DNA of 48,822 nucleotides from a bacterium (GTDB taxonomy: Bacteria > Electryoneota > Electryoneia > Electryoneales > Electryoneaceae), in contig JAHLLB010000035.1 of the NCBI GenBank assembly GCA_020444425.1, positions 1 to 48,822 on the forward strand, in the 5' to 3' direction. Shown here in pieces: positions 42,214-48,822 of this stretch (within the stretch, counting starts at the first letter, position 1; each line of letters opens with the position of its first letter). A program made the translations under genes and the position numbers. The notes beneath the pieces were generated by a model. The model did no database searches. It saw only the letters and a list, made by a program, of their open reading frames with translations, and had not been told where the DNA came from.

Positions 42214-42644
42214 GACGCCGTCCCGAGTGCCGTTTCGATCCGCCGTACCGCTTCCGCGCATCTCGACGCCATGTGATCGCCTGGATCGTTTACGTGTACC
42301 TTCAGCGACGCCAGATGGGGAGCGACAATATCCGCCCGCGCCTCCGCGACCGCTGCCAGCGCAAGCGACGCGTTCGGGCAGTGGTTGCCGGATTCATCAT
42401 TGAGCATCCACATCAATTTGCGCGCGAGGTCGCGCAGACGTTCGTCAGCCAGAGTTTCCGCGAGGATGGTGAACGCCCGGAGCGTGGGTTCGAGCCGGGT
42501 ATTGTCGGTTTCGTGCAATCCGGAGATGAGCGCGCGTTGCAGGCCCGGCTTCGCACCGAGCATCGTCCGCACTTGCTCCCACTCCCCCGTCGCAATCGCG
42601 TGCTGCAAGGCATTCCGGCCGGTTGTCCGCTGGTTTGGTTCCAT
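42210..42644 (-). CDS. HEAT-repeat-like protein (DVU0298-like), unknown function
   Basis: A 144-residue all-helical protein with repeated amphipathic helices. Its core KLMWMLNDESGNHCPNASLA (about 75-94) is conserved in HEAT-like proteins of the DVU0298 type, including a Cys after the NDESG motif. Coupled by ATGA overlap to the GT9 gene, hinting at a linked envelope role. No enzymatic motif was seen. Confidence 0.7.
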   Translation of the reverse strand: MEPNQRTTGRNALQHAIATGEWEQVRTMLGAKPGLQRALISGLHETDNTRLEPTLRAFTILAETLADERLRDLARKLMWMLNDESGNHCPNASLALAAVAEARADIVAPHLASLKVHVNDPGDHMASRCAEAVRRIETALGTAS

Positions 42645-42814
42645 GGCGGAAAGATAGACGGGCGGGTGCTCTCGCGCCAGCGCTGAACTCAGAAACCAGC
42701 GGCCCCCGAATGACCTCGCTCGGGATTTTCGGTTTTTTCTCCAACATTCAACTCTACCCTCCCATTCGACGGAGCAGGCTTGTATCTTCGGCGACGGAGT
42801 TTTCAGGAGGTGGA

Positions 42815-44131
42815 GTGCGTCGTATCGCAGTCATCGGGGGAGGTGTCGCCGGCATCGCGGCGGCGTTGTCGGCATCCGGACGGGACACGCAGGTGACCCT
42901 GTTCGAGTCGTTGCCACGTCTCGGCGGACGTGCGGCGGGCGCGGACGGTGTCGACACCGGCCGCCACCTCGTGCTCTCCAGCTACGTCTACTTCCTCGAC
43001 CTGCTGAAACGGCTGGGTTCGCACGACGAAATTCACTTCACTCCGCTGCATTTTACCGCACTCGACGGCGATGCGGGCTACGAACTCCCGTTCCACACCG
43101 GTGTCCTGTCCGGCGCACTGGCCGCCGGATTCGCGCTGATGGTCCGCAATTTCCTGCCACCGGCGTCCCGTGCAGCCGCAGTCACCGCATTGGCACGCAC
43201 CGCAGCCTCCGCGCCCGGCGAACCGCACGACCACCAGCTCGCCGGAGATGGCAAGCAGCGCCGGTTCCGCCGGTCCGGGCTGATCTCGGTGGACGACCTG
43301 TTCGACCGCCTCGGCTGGCCTGAGCCATTGATCGAACGCCTCGGCGAACCGCTCGCGCTGGCAATGGGGAACGCCTCCTCGCTCGACCTCGCGGCGGGGA
43401 TGTACCTGAACGCACTCGCCCGCGTACTGGCCGACACCGACCCGCGTTCTGGCTGGGTGACCGGCGAACGCTACGGTTCCGTGCTTAGCGATCCTGCGTT
43501 GTGGACGTTGAAGGGTCGGGGTGTCGATATCCGGCTCGGTGAGGGTGTGCGCTGGGTGGAACGGACCGGCGACAAGTGGCGGATCGTCTCCGCCATCGCC
43601 GAACGTTTTGACCGGGTGATCATCACCGCGACCCCGCCGCGTCTCAACATCCTCGACGGTGTCCCGGAAGCCGCGCCGTTGCTGGCATGGTCGAAACGCA
43701 TGACCGGCCGTGCGATCCTGACTATACGCGCACGGGTGTACGGGCCCGTGCAGGCCTCCGGCCCAATCGCGGAAACCACCCCGCCGCACGGCATCTGGTT
43801 CCGCGAGTGGCATCCGGGCGGGGGCGTGCTGCTGGAACGTGTCATCTCGAACATGGCCAACGACAGCGACCTCGACCTCGATCACACCATCATGTCATTC
43901 GCCCAACACGCACAGCAGTGGTTCAACGCGAAGGTCAACGAGGAAAACGTGGTCGTGCGCTTCTACCCCGACGCGACCATGACCGTCGCGCCGAAAATGC
44001 TGCGTCCAACCGTGCGCCAGGGCCCGGGCCTGTACTACGCGTCCGACCTCTCCGCGACCGGTCTGCCCGCCACACTGGAGTCCGCCGCTCGTGCCGGGCT
44101 TCTCGCCGGCACACTCGCCACGACCGATTAA
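42815..44131 (+). CDS. HpnE-like FAD-dependent amine oxidase/desaturase
   Basis: 438 residues from the GTG at 42815, preceded by AGGAGG; an upstream in-frame extension has no family sequence. An N-terminal FAD-binding Rossmann motif (AVIGGGVAGIAAALSASG) and a Glu-containing strand (LFESLPRLGGRA) are followed by the C-terminal HpnE-like signature YYASDLSATGLPATLESAARAG. HpnE dehydroxylates hydroxysqualene in squalene/hopanoid synthesis. The usual HpnC and HpnD partners are not in the window, so the substrate is inferred only. Confidence 0.85.
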   Translation: MRRIAVIGGGVAGIAAALSASGRDTQVTLFESLPRLGGRAAGADGVDTGRHLVLSSYVYFLDLLKRLGSHDEIHFTPLHFTALDGDAGYELPFHTGVLSGALAAGFALMVRNFLPPASRAAAVTALARTAASAPGEPHDHQLAGDGKQRRFRRSGLISVDDLFDRLGWPEPLIERLGEPLALAMGNASSLDLAAGMYLNALARVLADTDPRSGWVTGERYGSVLSDPALWTLKGRGVDIRLGEGVRWVERTGDKWRIVSAIAERFDRVIITATPPRLNILDGVPEAAPLLAWSKRMTGRAILTIRARVYGPVQASGPIAETTPPHGIWFREWHPGGGVLLERVISNMANDSDLDLDHTIMSFAQHAQQWFNAKVNEENVVVRFYPDATMTVAPKMLRPTVRQGPGLYYASDLSATGLPATLESAARAGLLAGTLATTD

Positions 44132-44138
44132 TGAACTA

Positions 44139-44160
44139 CCCCGCAGCAAACTACGGGGTA
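44139..44160. repeat. REP-like hairpin at the transposase 3' side
   Basis: ACCCCG-cAG-caaa-CTa-CGGGGT starting 8 bases after the HpnE-like gene stop. On the minus strand it reads GATACCCCGTAGTTTGCTGC, a close match to the hairpin at 44641-44660 on the other side of the transposase. Confidence 0.65.
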
Positions 44161-44168
44161 TCGACTAC

Positions 44169-44615
44169 TCACAGCTCAAGTCGACTTTGATATAGCGGCT
44201 GGTAGTTAGCTTCTGTACCTTGGTTCATAACGTATTTTCTGATTGTATCTTCGTCACCGTGTGGACCTACGGTGGATATATAATAACCTTTTGTCCAAAA
44301 TTCTCCACCCCAGAGATGCTTTTTGACTTTGGGTTGGCGGATAAACATTTCACGTGCTGTTATACTCTTTATAGTTCGTACTATTTTTGTAGCACTCATC
44401 GTTGGCACGGATTGCACTAAGAAATGCACATGATCTCTATCTATTCCAATTTCTATAAATTCTAGTTCATAACGTTTTTGGATCTCAAAGCAGATATCCT
44501 TTAATGTTAAATCTATCTCAGGTTCATCGAATACAACGCGACGGTATTTCGCTACACAGACAAGATGGTATAGCAATATTGATACGTTGTGTTGTTTTCG
44601 GATCAGCTCAGACAT
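44169..44615 (-). CDS. tnpA: Y1 transposase, IS200/IS605 TnpA or REP-associated (RAYT) type
   Basis: A 148-residue HUH single-strand transposase. The HUH pair is His62/His64 in DRDHVHFLVQ and the catalytic tyrosine is Tyr128 in IRKYVMNQG. LVCVAKYRRVVF (about 19-30) and GGEFWTKGYYISTVG are conserved. All catalytic residues are present, so it may be active. No TnpB accompanies it. The gene is clearly AT-rich compared with its neighbours, and similar hairpins lie on both sides in the same orientation, as expected for IS200-like ends or RAYT-REP units. The start at 44615 is favoured by alignment; the ribosome binding site is weak, as is usual for these genes. Confidence 0.9.
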   Translation of the reverse strand: MSELIRKQHNVSILLYHLVCVAKYRRVVFDEPEIDLTLKDICFEIQKRYELEFIEIGIDRDHVHFLVQSVPTMSATKIVRTIKSITAREMFIRQPKVKKHLWGGEFWTKGYYISTVGPHGDEDTIRKYVMNQGTEANYQPLYQSRLEL

Positions 44616-44640
44616 TCCAGAAGAAACCAACTGCAGCTGG

Positions 44641-44675
44641 CCGAAGCAAGCTTCGGGGCATCAACCGCATCGGAG
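44641..44675. repeat. REP-like hairpin at the transposase 5' side
   Basis: CCGAAGC-AA-GCTTCGG followed by GGCATCAACC. In the minus orientation it reads TTGATGCCCCGAAGCTTGCT, matching the 44139-44160 hairpin at most positions with stem-compatible changes. Together the two hairpins bracket the transposase gene. Confidence 0.65.
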
Positions 44676-44705
44676 TGAACAGTTATCAGTCGGCAGTGGT
44701 CGGTT

Positions 44706-44822
44706 GGTGATGCTCAGTGGTGAGTGGTGAGTTGTGAGTGGTGAGTGGTGAGTTGTGAGTGGTGAGTTGTGAGTGGTGAGTGGTGAGTGGTGAGTGGTGA
44801 GTTGTGAGTGGTGAGTGGTGAG
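44706..44822 (+). repeat. Tandem repeat of GTGAGTGGTGAGT/GTGAGTTGTGAG words
   Basis: About 115 bp built from GAGTGGT and GAGTTGT heptamers. Long open frames on the minus strand, coding TTHHSQL-like repeats, are artefacts of this array. Confidence 0.9.
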
Positions 44823-45205
44823 CAAAATGAATAGCGGCGACGGCGCCGAAGGTGCCGAATTTGAACAGCTCCGGGTGTCAACCCGGAGGACAGAAGGACC
44901 CCTTCCCTCCCACGCACCGGTTTGTTTTCCACCCTGAAGGGGTGGCACAAAAGCTGTTGAGGAATCGAAAAATACCGCCTTTCCCGTGGGATTGCACACC
45001 TGGTAATTGAGATGCCACCCCGTTGGGGTGGACGCGGTTTGGAAACAGGGGGTAGACGTCCGGTTTCTCCGGGTTGACACCCGGAGCTAGTGAGATGCCA
45101 CCCCTTCGGGGTGGATTGACAGGGGCGACCACTGATCACCAACAACCGACTTCCAATTACCGTTTACCGAGTACCGAGTACCGATTACCGACCACCGATT
45201 ACCGC
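44823..45205. repeat. Composite hairpin region with inverted TCCGGG palindromes and CCACCCC hairpins
   Basis: The 18-mer TCCGGGTGTCAACCCGGA at 44870-44887 recurs in exact reverse complement at 45068-45085. Three CCACCC..GGGTGG hairpins lie at 44929-44945, 45015-45031 and 45098-45114, the last two each preceded by GAGATG. The right border (45147-45205) is ACCGAGTACCGATTACCG words, inverse to the CGGT words of other islands. No gene is supported between the transposase and the VCBS gene. Confidence 0.65.
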
Positions 45206-46671
45206 CCCTCCACCACAAACCGCAGGCTATCCCCCGGCACGAAACCGTAACCCGACGCGCCGGCACGGACAGTCATCCGGTAGTCTCCGACGGGTAGTCC
45301 GCCGGGAACTGTCAGCCCAAGGTCGGACCAGGTCAGCCACTCGCCGTTGGTGAACGTCATGCGCCGGTGCCAGACACGGGCGCTGTTTCCGTTCGGGCCG
45401 GTGACGTCGGCCCACAGATGGCCGTTAATCGGCTGCGGGAACTGGTTGTAGACCATACCGTCGAAGACGACCTCGCCACCGGCGGACGGGACCGTTGTCT
45501 GGCGTGGAACCAGCCGGATGATGAACTGCGGCGGGTCGTTGGTCGGGTTTTCGTACCAGTAGACGTGCTCGTTGAACAAGTCAACGTCGCCGTCGTTGTC
45601 GATGTCGGCTTTTTCTAGAATCGGGAAGTCATACCATTCATCCGGCTCGTAGATCTGTTGCACAAAGGTCTCATTGTCGCCCTGATTGACGAAAAAAAGT
45701 CCGCCATCGGCGACATCCATGTCACCATCAAGCTCGATATCCAGAATCCGAAGCGGGCGCGAAGTATTCATGCTGCCACTTTCAATATTATCCAGAATGA
45801 TATGACGTGAGAATGACATACCGCCCTCATTTTCCCACCAGGCGATCTGGCCAAACCATAGTCCGGGGAAGTAGTACCGTTGCGTGACGAAATCGAGATC
45901 CCCATCGGTATCGAAATCAGCGAAATCGTATTGATCGTACACATATCCAAGACCGTTGGGAAGTGGATCGAGGACAATGGAGGCCCATCCATCTGCAGAA
46001 CCGAAGTGAACTTCAAGGCCATCTGCAGTGGCCATCAGGAAATCGAGCCAGCCATCACCGTTGAGGTCAGCAAGATTTGAGGCACGGAGTCCGACGATGT
46101 TTGTGTTTATCTCAATCTCGAATGTGCCGTCTGGTTGTTGCAGCCAGAGGTGAATCGCACCAGTCAGATCTGGATCAGGACCAAACCGGGTCAAGAAATC
46201 GATATCTCCGTCGTTGTCAAGATCGCCGGGGTGGAACGTGCCAATGTTTTCAACATGCGTGATGAAGTGAATTCGATACTCGGGATAGCCAAGGTTTTCC
46301 AACCAACCGACTGAAATCACGTCTGGAGTCGAACCAAGGATCCAGCCATTGAAGATGTAATCCTGGTCGCCGTCTGAGTCCAAATCGGTCATGGCAGAGC
46401 GGTAGAAATAGGCAGAATCCGAAATCTCGTTGTCGTGGTGAAGAATCCAATCGTCCGGTAACGTGTTCTCGACAATACGGAAATGGGAGCGAAGTACGAT
46501 GGGATCAAGGTCGCCATCGTAATCGACATCATCCATTCCCAAGAATCCGCCACTGGCACTCATAGCACCAGTCGGCAACTCATGACGCTCCCACTGGGCA
46601 TGGGATGGTGGAGGCAGAAAACTGCCTGTTATACCCCAAATTAGCAAACTTGCGAGAACAGATTTTAGCAT
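45199..46671 (-). CDS. Secreted FG-GAP/VCBS-repeat protein with C-terminal Ig-like module, copy 1
   Basis: A 490-residue protein. A signal peptide (MLKSVLASLLIWGITGSFLP, cleavage near SHA-Q) is followed by a seven-blade-type FG-GAP/VCBS propeller (about 35-395) with repeated calcium-loop motifs DLDNDGDIDFL, DLNGDGWLDFL and DIDNDGDVDLF. From about 400 comes the Ig-like module found in the T9SS proteins (VYNQFPQPINGHLWADVTG, PVGDYRMTVRAG). There is no sorting domain, so export is Sec-dependent to the periplasm or by another route. The 3' quarter is more GC-rich and nearly identical to the neighbouring paralog. Function unknown; integrin-like propellers usually bind ligands or surfaces. Confidence 0.82.
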   Translation of the reverse strand: MLKSVLASLLIWGITGSFLPPPSHAQWERHELPTGAMSASGGFLGMDDVDYDGDLDPIVLRSHFRIVENTLPDDWILHHDNEISDSAYFYRSAMTDLDSDGDQDYIFNGWILGSTPDVISVGWLENLGYPEYRIHFITHVENIGTFHPGDLDNDGDIDFLTRFGPDPDLTGAIHLWLQQPDGTFEIEINTNIVGLRASNLADLNGDGWLDFLMATADGLEVHFGSADGWASIVLDPLPNGLGYVYDQYDFADFDTDGDLDFVTQRYYFPGLWFGQIAWWENEGGMSFSRHIILDNIESGSMNTSRPLRILDIELDGDMDVADGGLFFVNQGDNETFVQQIYEPDEWYDFPILEKADIDNDGDVDLFNEHVYWYENPTNDPPQFIIRLVPRQTTVPSAGGEVVFDGMVYNQFPQPINGHLWADVTGPNGNSARVWHRRMTFTNGEWLTWSDLGLTVPGGLPVGDYRMTVRAGASGYGFVPGDSLRFVVEGR

Positions 46672-46689
46672 TTCTTAGTTCTGCCACGG

Positions 46690-47021
46690 ACAACAACCGT
46701 GGCACCTTCCTCTTCTTACCACGGACTTAAGTCCGTGGTAAATGGGGTGTCATTCTGAACGAAGTGAAGAAGATCGGGCTTGATTAACCGTTATCGAAGC
46801 TGGACCTTCTTCACTTCTCTTCGTTCCGTTCAGAATGACGCTCTTCCACAGCGTCTACTTATCAATGGAAATTGTTCACATGTCCCCAGCTCATACCGGA
46901 ACAATTAACCCAGTTCAGGGGACAAGTGAACGGCTTGACGTCTTCCTCCTCGTGGCACCGGTTTCTACCGATCAAGTGAACGCGCACATAGCCACCCGCA
47001 ACCAACCGTTCACATGTCCCC
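46690..47021. repeat. Inverted copies of GTCATTCTGAAC element and a GTTCACATGTCCCC inverted repeat
   Basis: Short hairpins (ACCACGGACTTAAGTCCGTG near 46719) precede an inverted pair of the GTCATTCTGAACGAAGTG element (arms 46749-46772 and 46806-46839). Then GTTCACATGTCCCC occurs at 46874-46887 and 47008-47021 and inverted with one mismatch at 46918-46931. The last set could be a small MITE-like unit. No gene is present. Confidence 0.65.
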
Positions 47022-47033
47022 TTCCCATATCGA

Positions 47034-48530
47034 TCACCATATACCACTCACCGGTCGCCGCCCCGCTTCTTTCACGAACCGCAGGCTATCCCCCGGCACG
47101 AAACCGTAGCCGAGCGCGCCGGCACGGACGGTCATCCGGTACTCGCCGTCGATCAGGTTGCCGGGGACTGTCAGCCCGAGGTTGGGCCACGTCAGCCACT
47201 CGCCGTTGGTGAAGGTCATCCGACGGTGCCAGACGCGGGCGCTGTTGCCGTTCGGGCCGGTGACATCGGCCCAGACATGCCCTTCCATCGGCTGCGGGAA
47301 CTGGTTGTAGACCATGCCGTCGAGGACGACCTCGCCGCCGGCGGACGGTATGATCGTCTGGCGCGGAACCAGCCGGATGATGAACTGCGGCGGGTCATTG
47401 GTCGGGTTTTCGTACCAGTAGACGTGCTCGTTGAACAGGTCGATGTCGCCGTCGTTGTCGATGTCGGCTTTCACGAGGATCTCGAAATCGTAGGGGTCGT
47501 CCGGCTCGAATTGTTGCTGAACGAAGGTCTCGTCATCGCCTTGATTGACGAAGAAGATCCCACCATCAGCAACGTCCATGTCACCGTCGTTGTCAATGTC
47601 GAGCATACGTAGCTGACGCTCTATGTTCATTTCCTCTTCGTCAATGGGATATAAAATGGTGTGACGTGAAAATGCCATACCGCCTTGATTTTCCCACCAG
47701 GCAATCTCACCGAACCAAAGTGTTGGAAATGCATAGCGTTGCGTGACGAAATCAAGGTCGCCATCCCCGTCAAAATCGTCGATATCATAGTAATCGAAGA
47801 AAAATGCGAAGCCGCCTGGAAGGGGATCAACTTCAACCGAGGTCCATCCGTCAGTGGAACCGAAATGAGCTTCCAGACCGTCATCGGTTGCCATCAGGAA
47901 ATCAAGCCAGCCATCATCGTTAAAATCAACAAGTTCGGATGGACGATTACCGACGATACTTGTAACAACCTCGGTTTCGAATGAGCCATCTGGTTGTTGA
48001 TACCACAGATGAACGAAACCAAACATGTCTGGATCAGGGCCGAAAACAGTCAAAAAGTCAACATCGCCGTCGTTGTCAAGATCGCCGGGGTGAATAGAAC
48101 CTCTGTTTTCAGACTGAGAGATTAAATGAAGCTGAAATTCCTGATAACCTTGATTCTCGAGTACTCCGATTGTGTACTGCCAAGGGTCAGGAGAATCTTG
48201 CATCCAACCGCTAAAGAAATAGTCCAGATCTCCATCGGCATCCCAATCTGCCTGATTTGAATGATAGAAAGACGCGGAATCCGAAATGTTTGAGTCTTCA
48301 TACAGTGTCCAGCCATCCGGGAATTCATTCTCAACGAATCGCAGGTGAGAACTAAGAATGACGAGGTCGAGATCACCGTCGGACCCCAAGTCGTCCATCC
48401 CCAGGTATCCACCAACCGTGCCTGCTGCGCTGGTAGGCAACTCGTGACGTTCCCACTGGGCGTGGGACGGCTGGGACAGCGACAGTGTGATCAGCAGGAT
48501 GAGGGGAAGGGTGAGCAGATAGCGTGTCAT
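47034..48530 (-). CDS. Secreted FG-GAP/VCBS-repeat protein with C-terminal Ig-like module, copy 2
   Basis: 498 residues from the ATG at 48530, which gives a clean signal peptide (MTRYLLTLPLILLITLSLSQ, cleavage near SHA-Q); the upstream in-frame start is less likely. Domain order matches copy 1: calcium-loop propeller repeats (DLDNDGDVDFL, DFNDDGWLDFL, DIDNDGDIDLF) and the C-terminal Ig-like module (VYNQFPQPMEGHVWADVTG). The C-terminal ~120 codons and the residues after the signal peptide (AQWERHELPT) are close to copy 1, while the propeller has diverged more. It lacks a T9SS sorting domain. Function unknown. Confidence 0.82.
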   Translation of the reverse strand: MTRYLLTLPLILLITLSLSQPSHAQWERHELPTSAAGTVGGYLGMDDLGSDGDLDLVILSSHLRFVENEFPDGWTLYEDSNISDSASFYHSNQADWDADGDLDYFFSGWMQDSPDPWQYTIGVLENQGYQEFQLHLISQSENRGSIHPGDLDNDGDVDFLTVFGPDPDMFGFVHLWYQQPDGSFETEVVTSIVGNRPSELVDFNDDGWLDFLMATDDGLEAHFGSTDGWTSVEVDPLPGGFAFFFDYYDIDDFDGDGDLDFVTQRYAFPTLWFGEIAWWENQGGMAFSRHTILYPIDEEEMNIERQLRMLDIDNDGDMDVADGGIFFVNQGDDETFVQQQFEPDDPYDFEILVKADIDNDGDIDLFNEHVYWYENPTNDPPQFIIRLVPRQTIIPSAGGEVVLDGMVYNQFPQPMEGHVWADVTGPNGNSARVWHRRMTFTNGEWLTWPNLGLTVPGNLIDGEYRMTVRAGALGYGFVPGDSLRFVKEAGRRPVSGIW

Positions 48531-48613
48531 TGTAGACCTCGGTGGAATCGGTGATTGATCAATATACGACGGGGAAGCGGACACGTTGATAACTACCGGG
48601 GCCATGTGTGGTT

Positions 48614-48700
48614 GGTGCCCGTGATGGTCTGTTATGAGTTTGATGATGGTGCCCGTGATTGTCCGTCACGTGTGTTTGTGACGGCTATCGCGGGTCATCC
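48614..48700. repeat. Largest TGCCC hairpin element with nested stems
   Basis: At 48652-48694: CCCG-t-GAT ... ATC-g-CGGG as outer stem with the same t/g mismatch as other copies. CCGTCAC (48663-48669) / GTGACGG (48678-48684) is the inner stem, and the exit is TCATCCG. A partial copy of its entry (GGTGCCCGTGATGGT) stands at 48614. Right after it are more GGATCATCC and CATCCGGGG fragments. Confidence 0.6.
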
Positions 48701-48759
48701 GAGGGCGGATCATCCCGCCTGGCATAACCATCCGGGGCACATAGATTCCCGCCACCCAA

Positions 48760-48822
48760 AGTCTACAGCCTATAGCCCATAGCCTACAGCCTATAGCCCA
48801 TAGCCTACAGCCTATAGCCCAT
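48760..48822 (+). repeat. 21-bp tandem repeat (three copies) at the window end
   Basis: Three consecutive copies of a 21-bp unit (A-G-C/T-CTACAGCC then TATAGCCCAT), the last two identical, continuing to the window edge. Its text is the inverse of the GGCTATAG repeat at 27882. Confidence 0.9.

Noticed and set aside
44402..44416. TGGCACGGATTGCA as a sigma54 -24/-12 promoter
   Set aside because: Only two bases separate the two elements instead of four, and it lies inside the transposase gene.
44661..45145. Minus-strand open frames with Thr-His-His repeats
   Set aside because: They arise from the GTGAGTGGT tandem array and have no start signals or homology.
1..48822. tRNA or rRNA genes
   Set aside because: Looking for T-arm text of the GGTTCRANNCC type and conserved rRNA words on both strands gave no candidate; a covariance search would be needed to exclude them fully.

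Overview
The window looks like a chromosomal segment of a GC-rich (roughly 60% by eye), flagellum-bearing bacterium of the FCB superphylum, probably an uncultured candidate phylum. Three things support this. Four secreted proteins end in a type IX secretion (T9SS / Por) sorting domain, three of them with the YPNPFNPST signature. YbeY has the Bacteroidetes-style loss of its third zinc histidine. Housekeeping clusters are arranged in classic bacterial order beside a flgB gene. The exact phylum cannot be fixed from this sequence, and no tRNA, rRNA or CRISPR array was recognised.

Layout. 0.5-7.1 kb: three paralogous T9SS-exported proteins (jelly-roll-like domain, CARDB, a shared Ig-like module, sorting domain); the first two also share a ~240 bp promoter and 5' leader. 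7.1-9.5 kb: a hairpin-repeat island and a secreted propeller-like protein that reuses the Ig-like module. 9.7-11.3 kb (minus): XerC/D recombinase coupled to a DUF374 acyltransferase. 11.9-12.8 kb: a small basic HTH-like protein and a solitary flgB. 12.9-22.9 kb (minus): a DtxR/MntR regulator, RNase G, a TIGR03960/DUF2344 radical SAM protein, CorC, YbeY, PgpH and PhoH, mostly overlapping by 1-4 bp. 23-26.1 kb (minus): a LysM protein, a coiled-coil lipoprotein, and aspS. 26.3-27.9 kb: a GNAT-nitrilase fusion. 28.4-31.6 kb (minus): a C-methyltransferase-like protein and asnB (TTG start). 32.2-35.7 kb (plus): PadR with two paralogous small membrane proteins, an MFS/POT-like transporter and two paralogous zinc-ribbon proteins. 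36.1-40.4 kb: YjbQ, an AT-rich beta-helix T9SS protein, an ImmA/IrrE-type protease and an NtrC-type regulator. 41.1-44.6 kb: a GT9 glycosyltransferase coupled to a HEAT-like protein, an HpnE-like oxidoreductase and a Y1 (IS200/IS605 or RAYT-type) transposase. 45.2-48.5 kb (minus): two paralogous FG-GAP/VCBS secreted proteins carrying the same C-terminal Ig-like module.

The most unusual content is between the genes. Many intergenic gaps are islands of degenerate tandem repeats, often in opposite orientation at the two ends, enclosing chains of short hairpins. At least a dozen hairpins share a frame: a (G)TGCCC entry, a stem whose sequence changes but stays paired, often with a mismatch at the same place, and an exit resembling NTNATCCG. 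The tail partly resembles that of the hairpins flanking the transposase at 44.2-44.6 kb, so these may be REP-like elements moved by a tyrosine transposase. This is an inference.

A second theme is modular reuse in surface proteins. One Ig-like module occurs in six proteins here. A 143-bp perfectly identical block in the sorting-domain region of the first two genes, and near-identical 3' ends of the two VCBS genes, suggest recent recombination or conversion.
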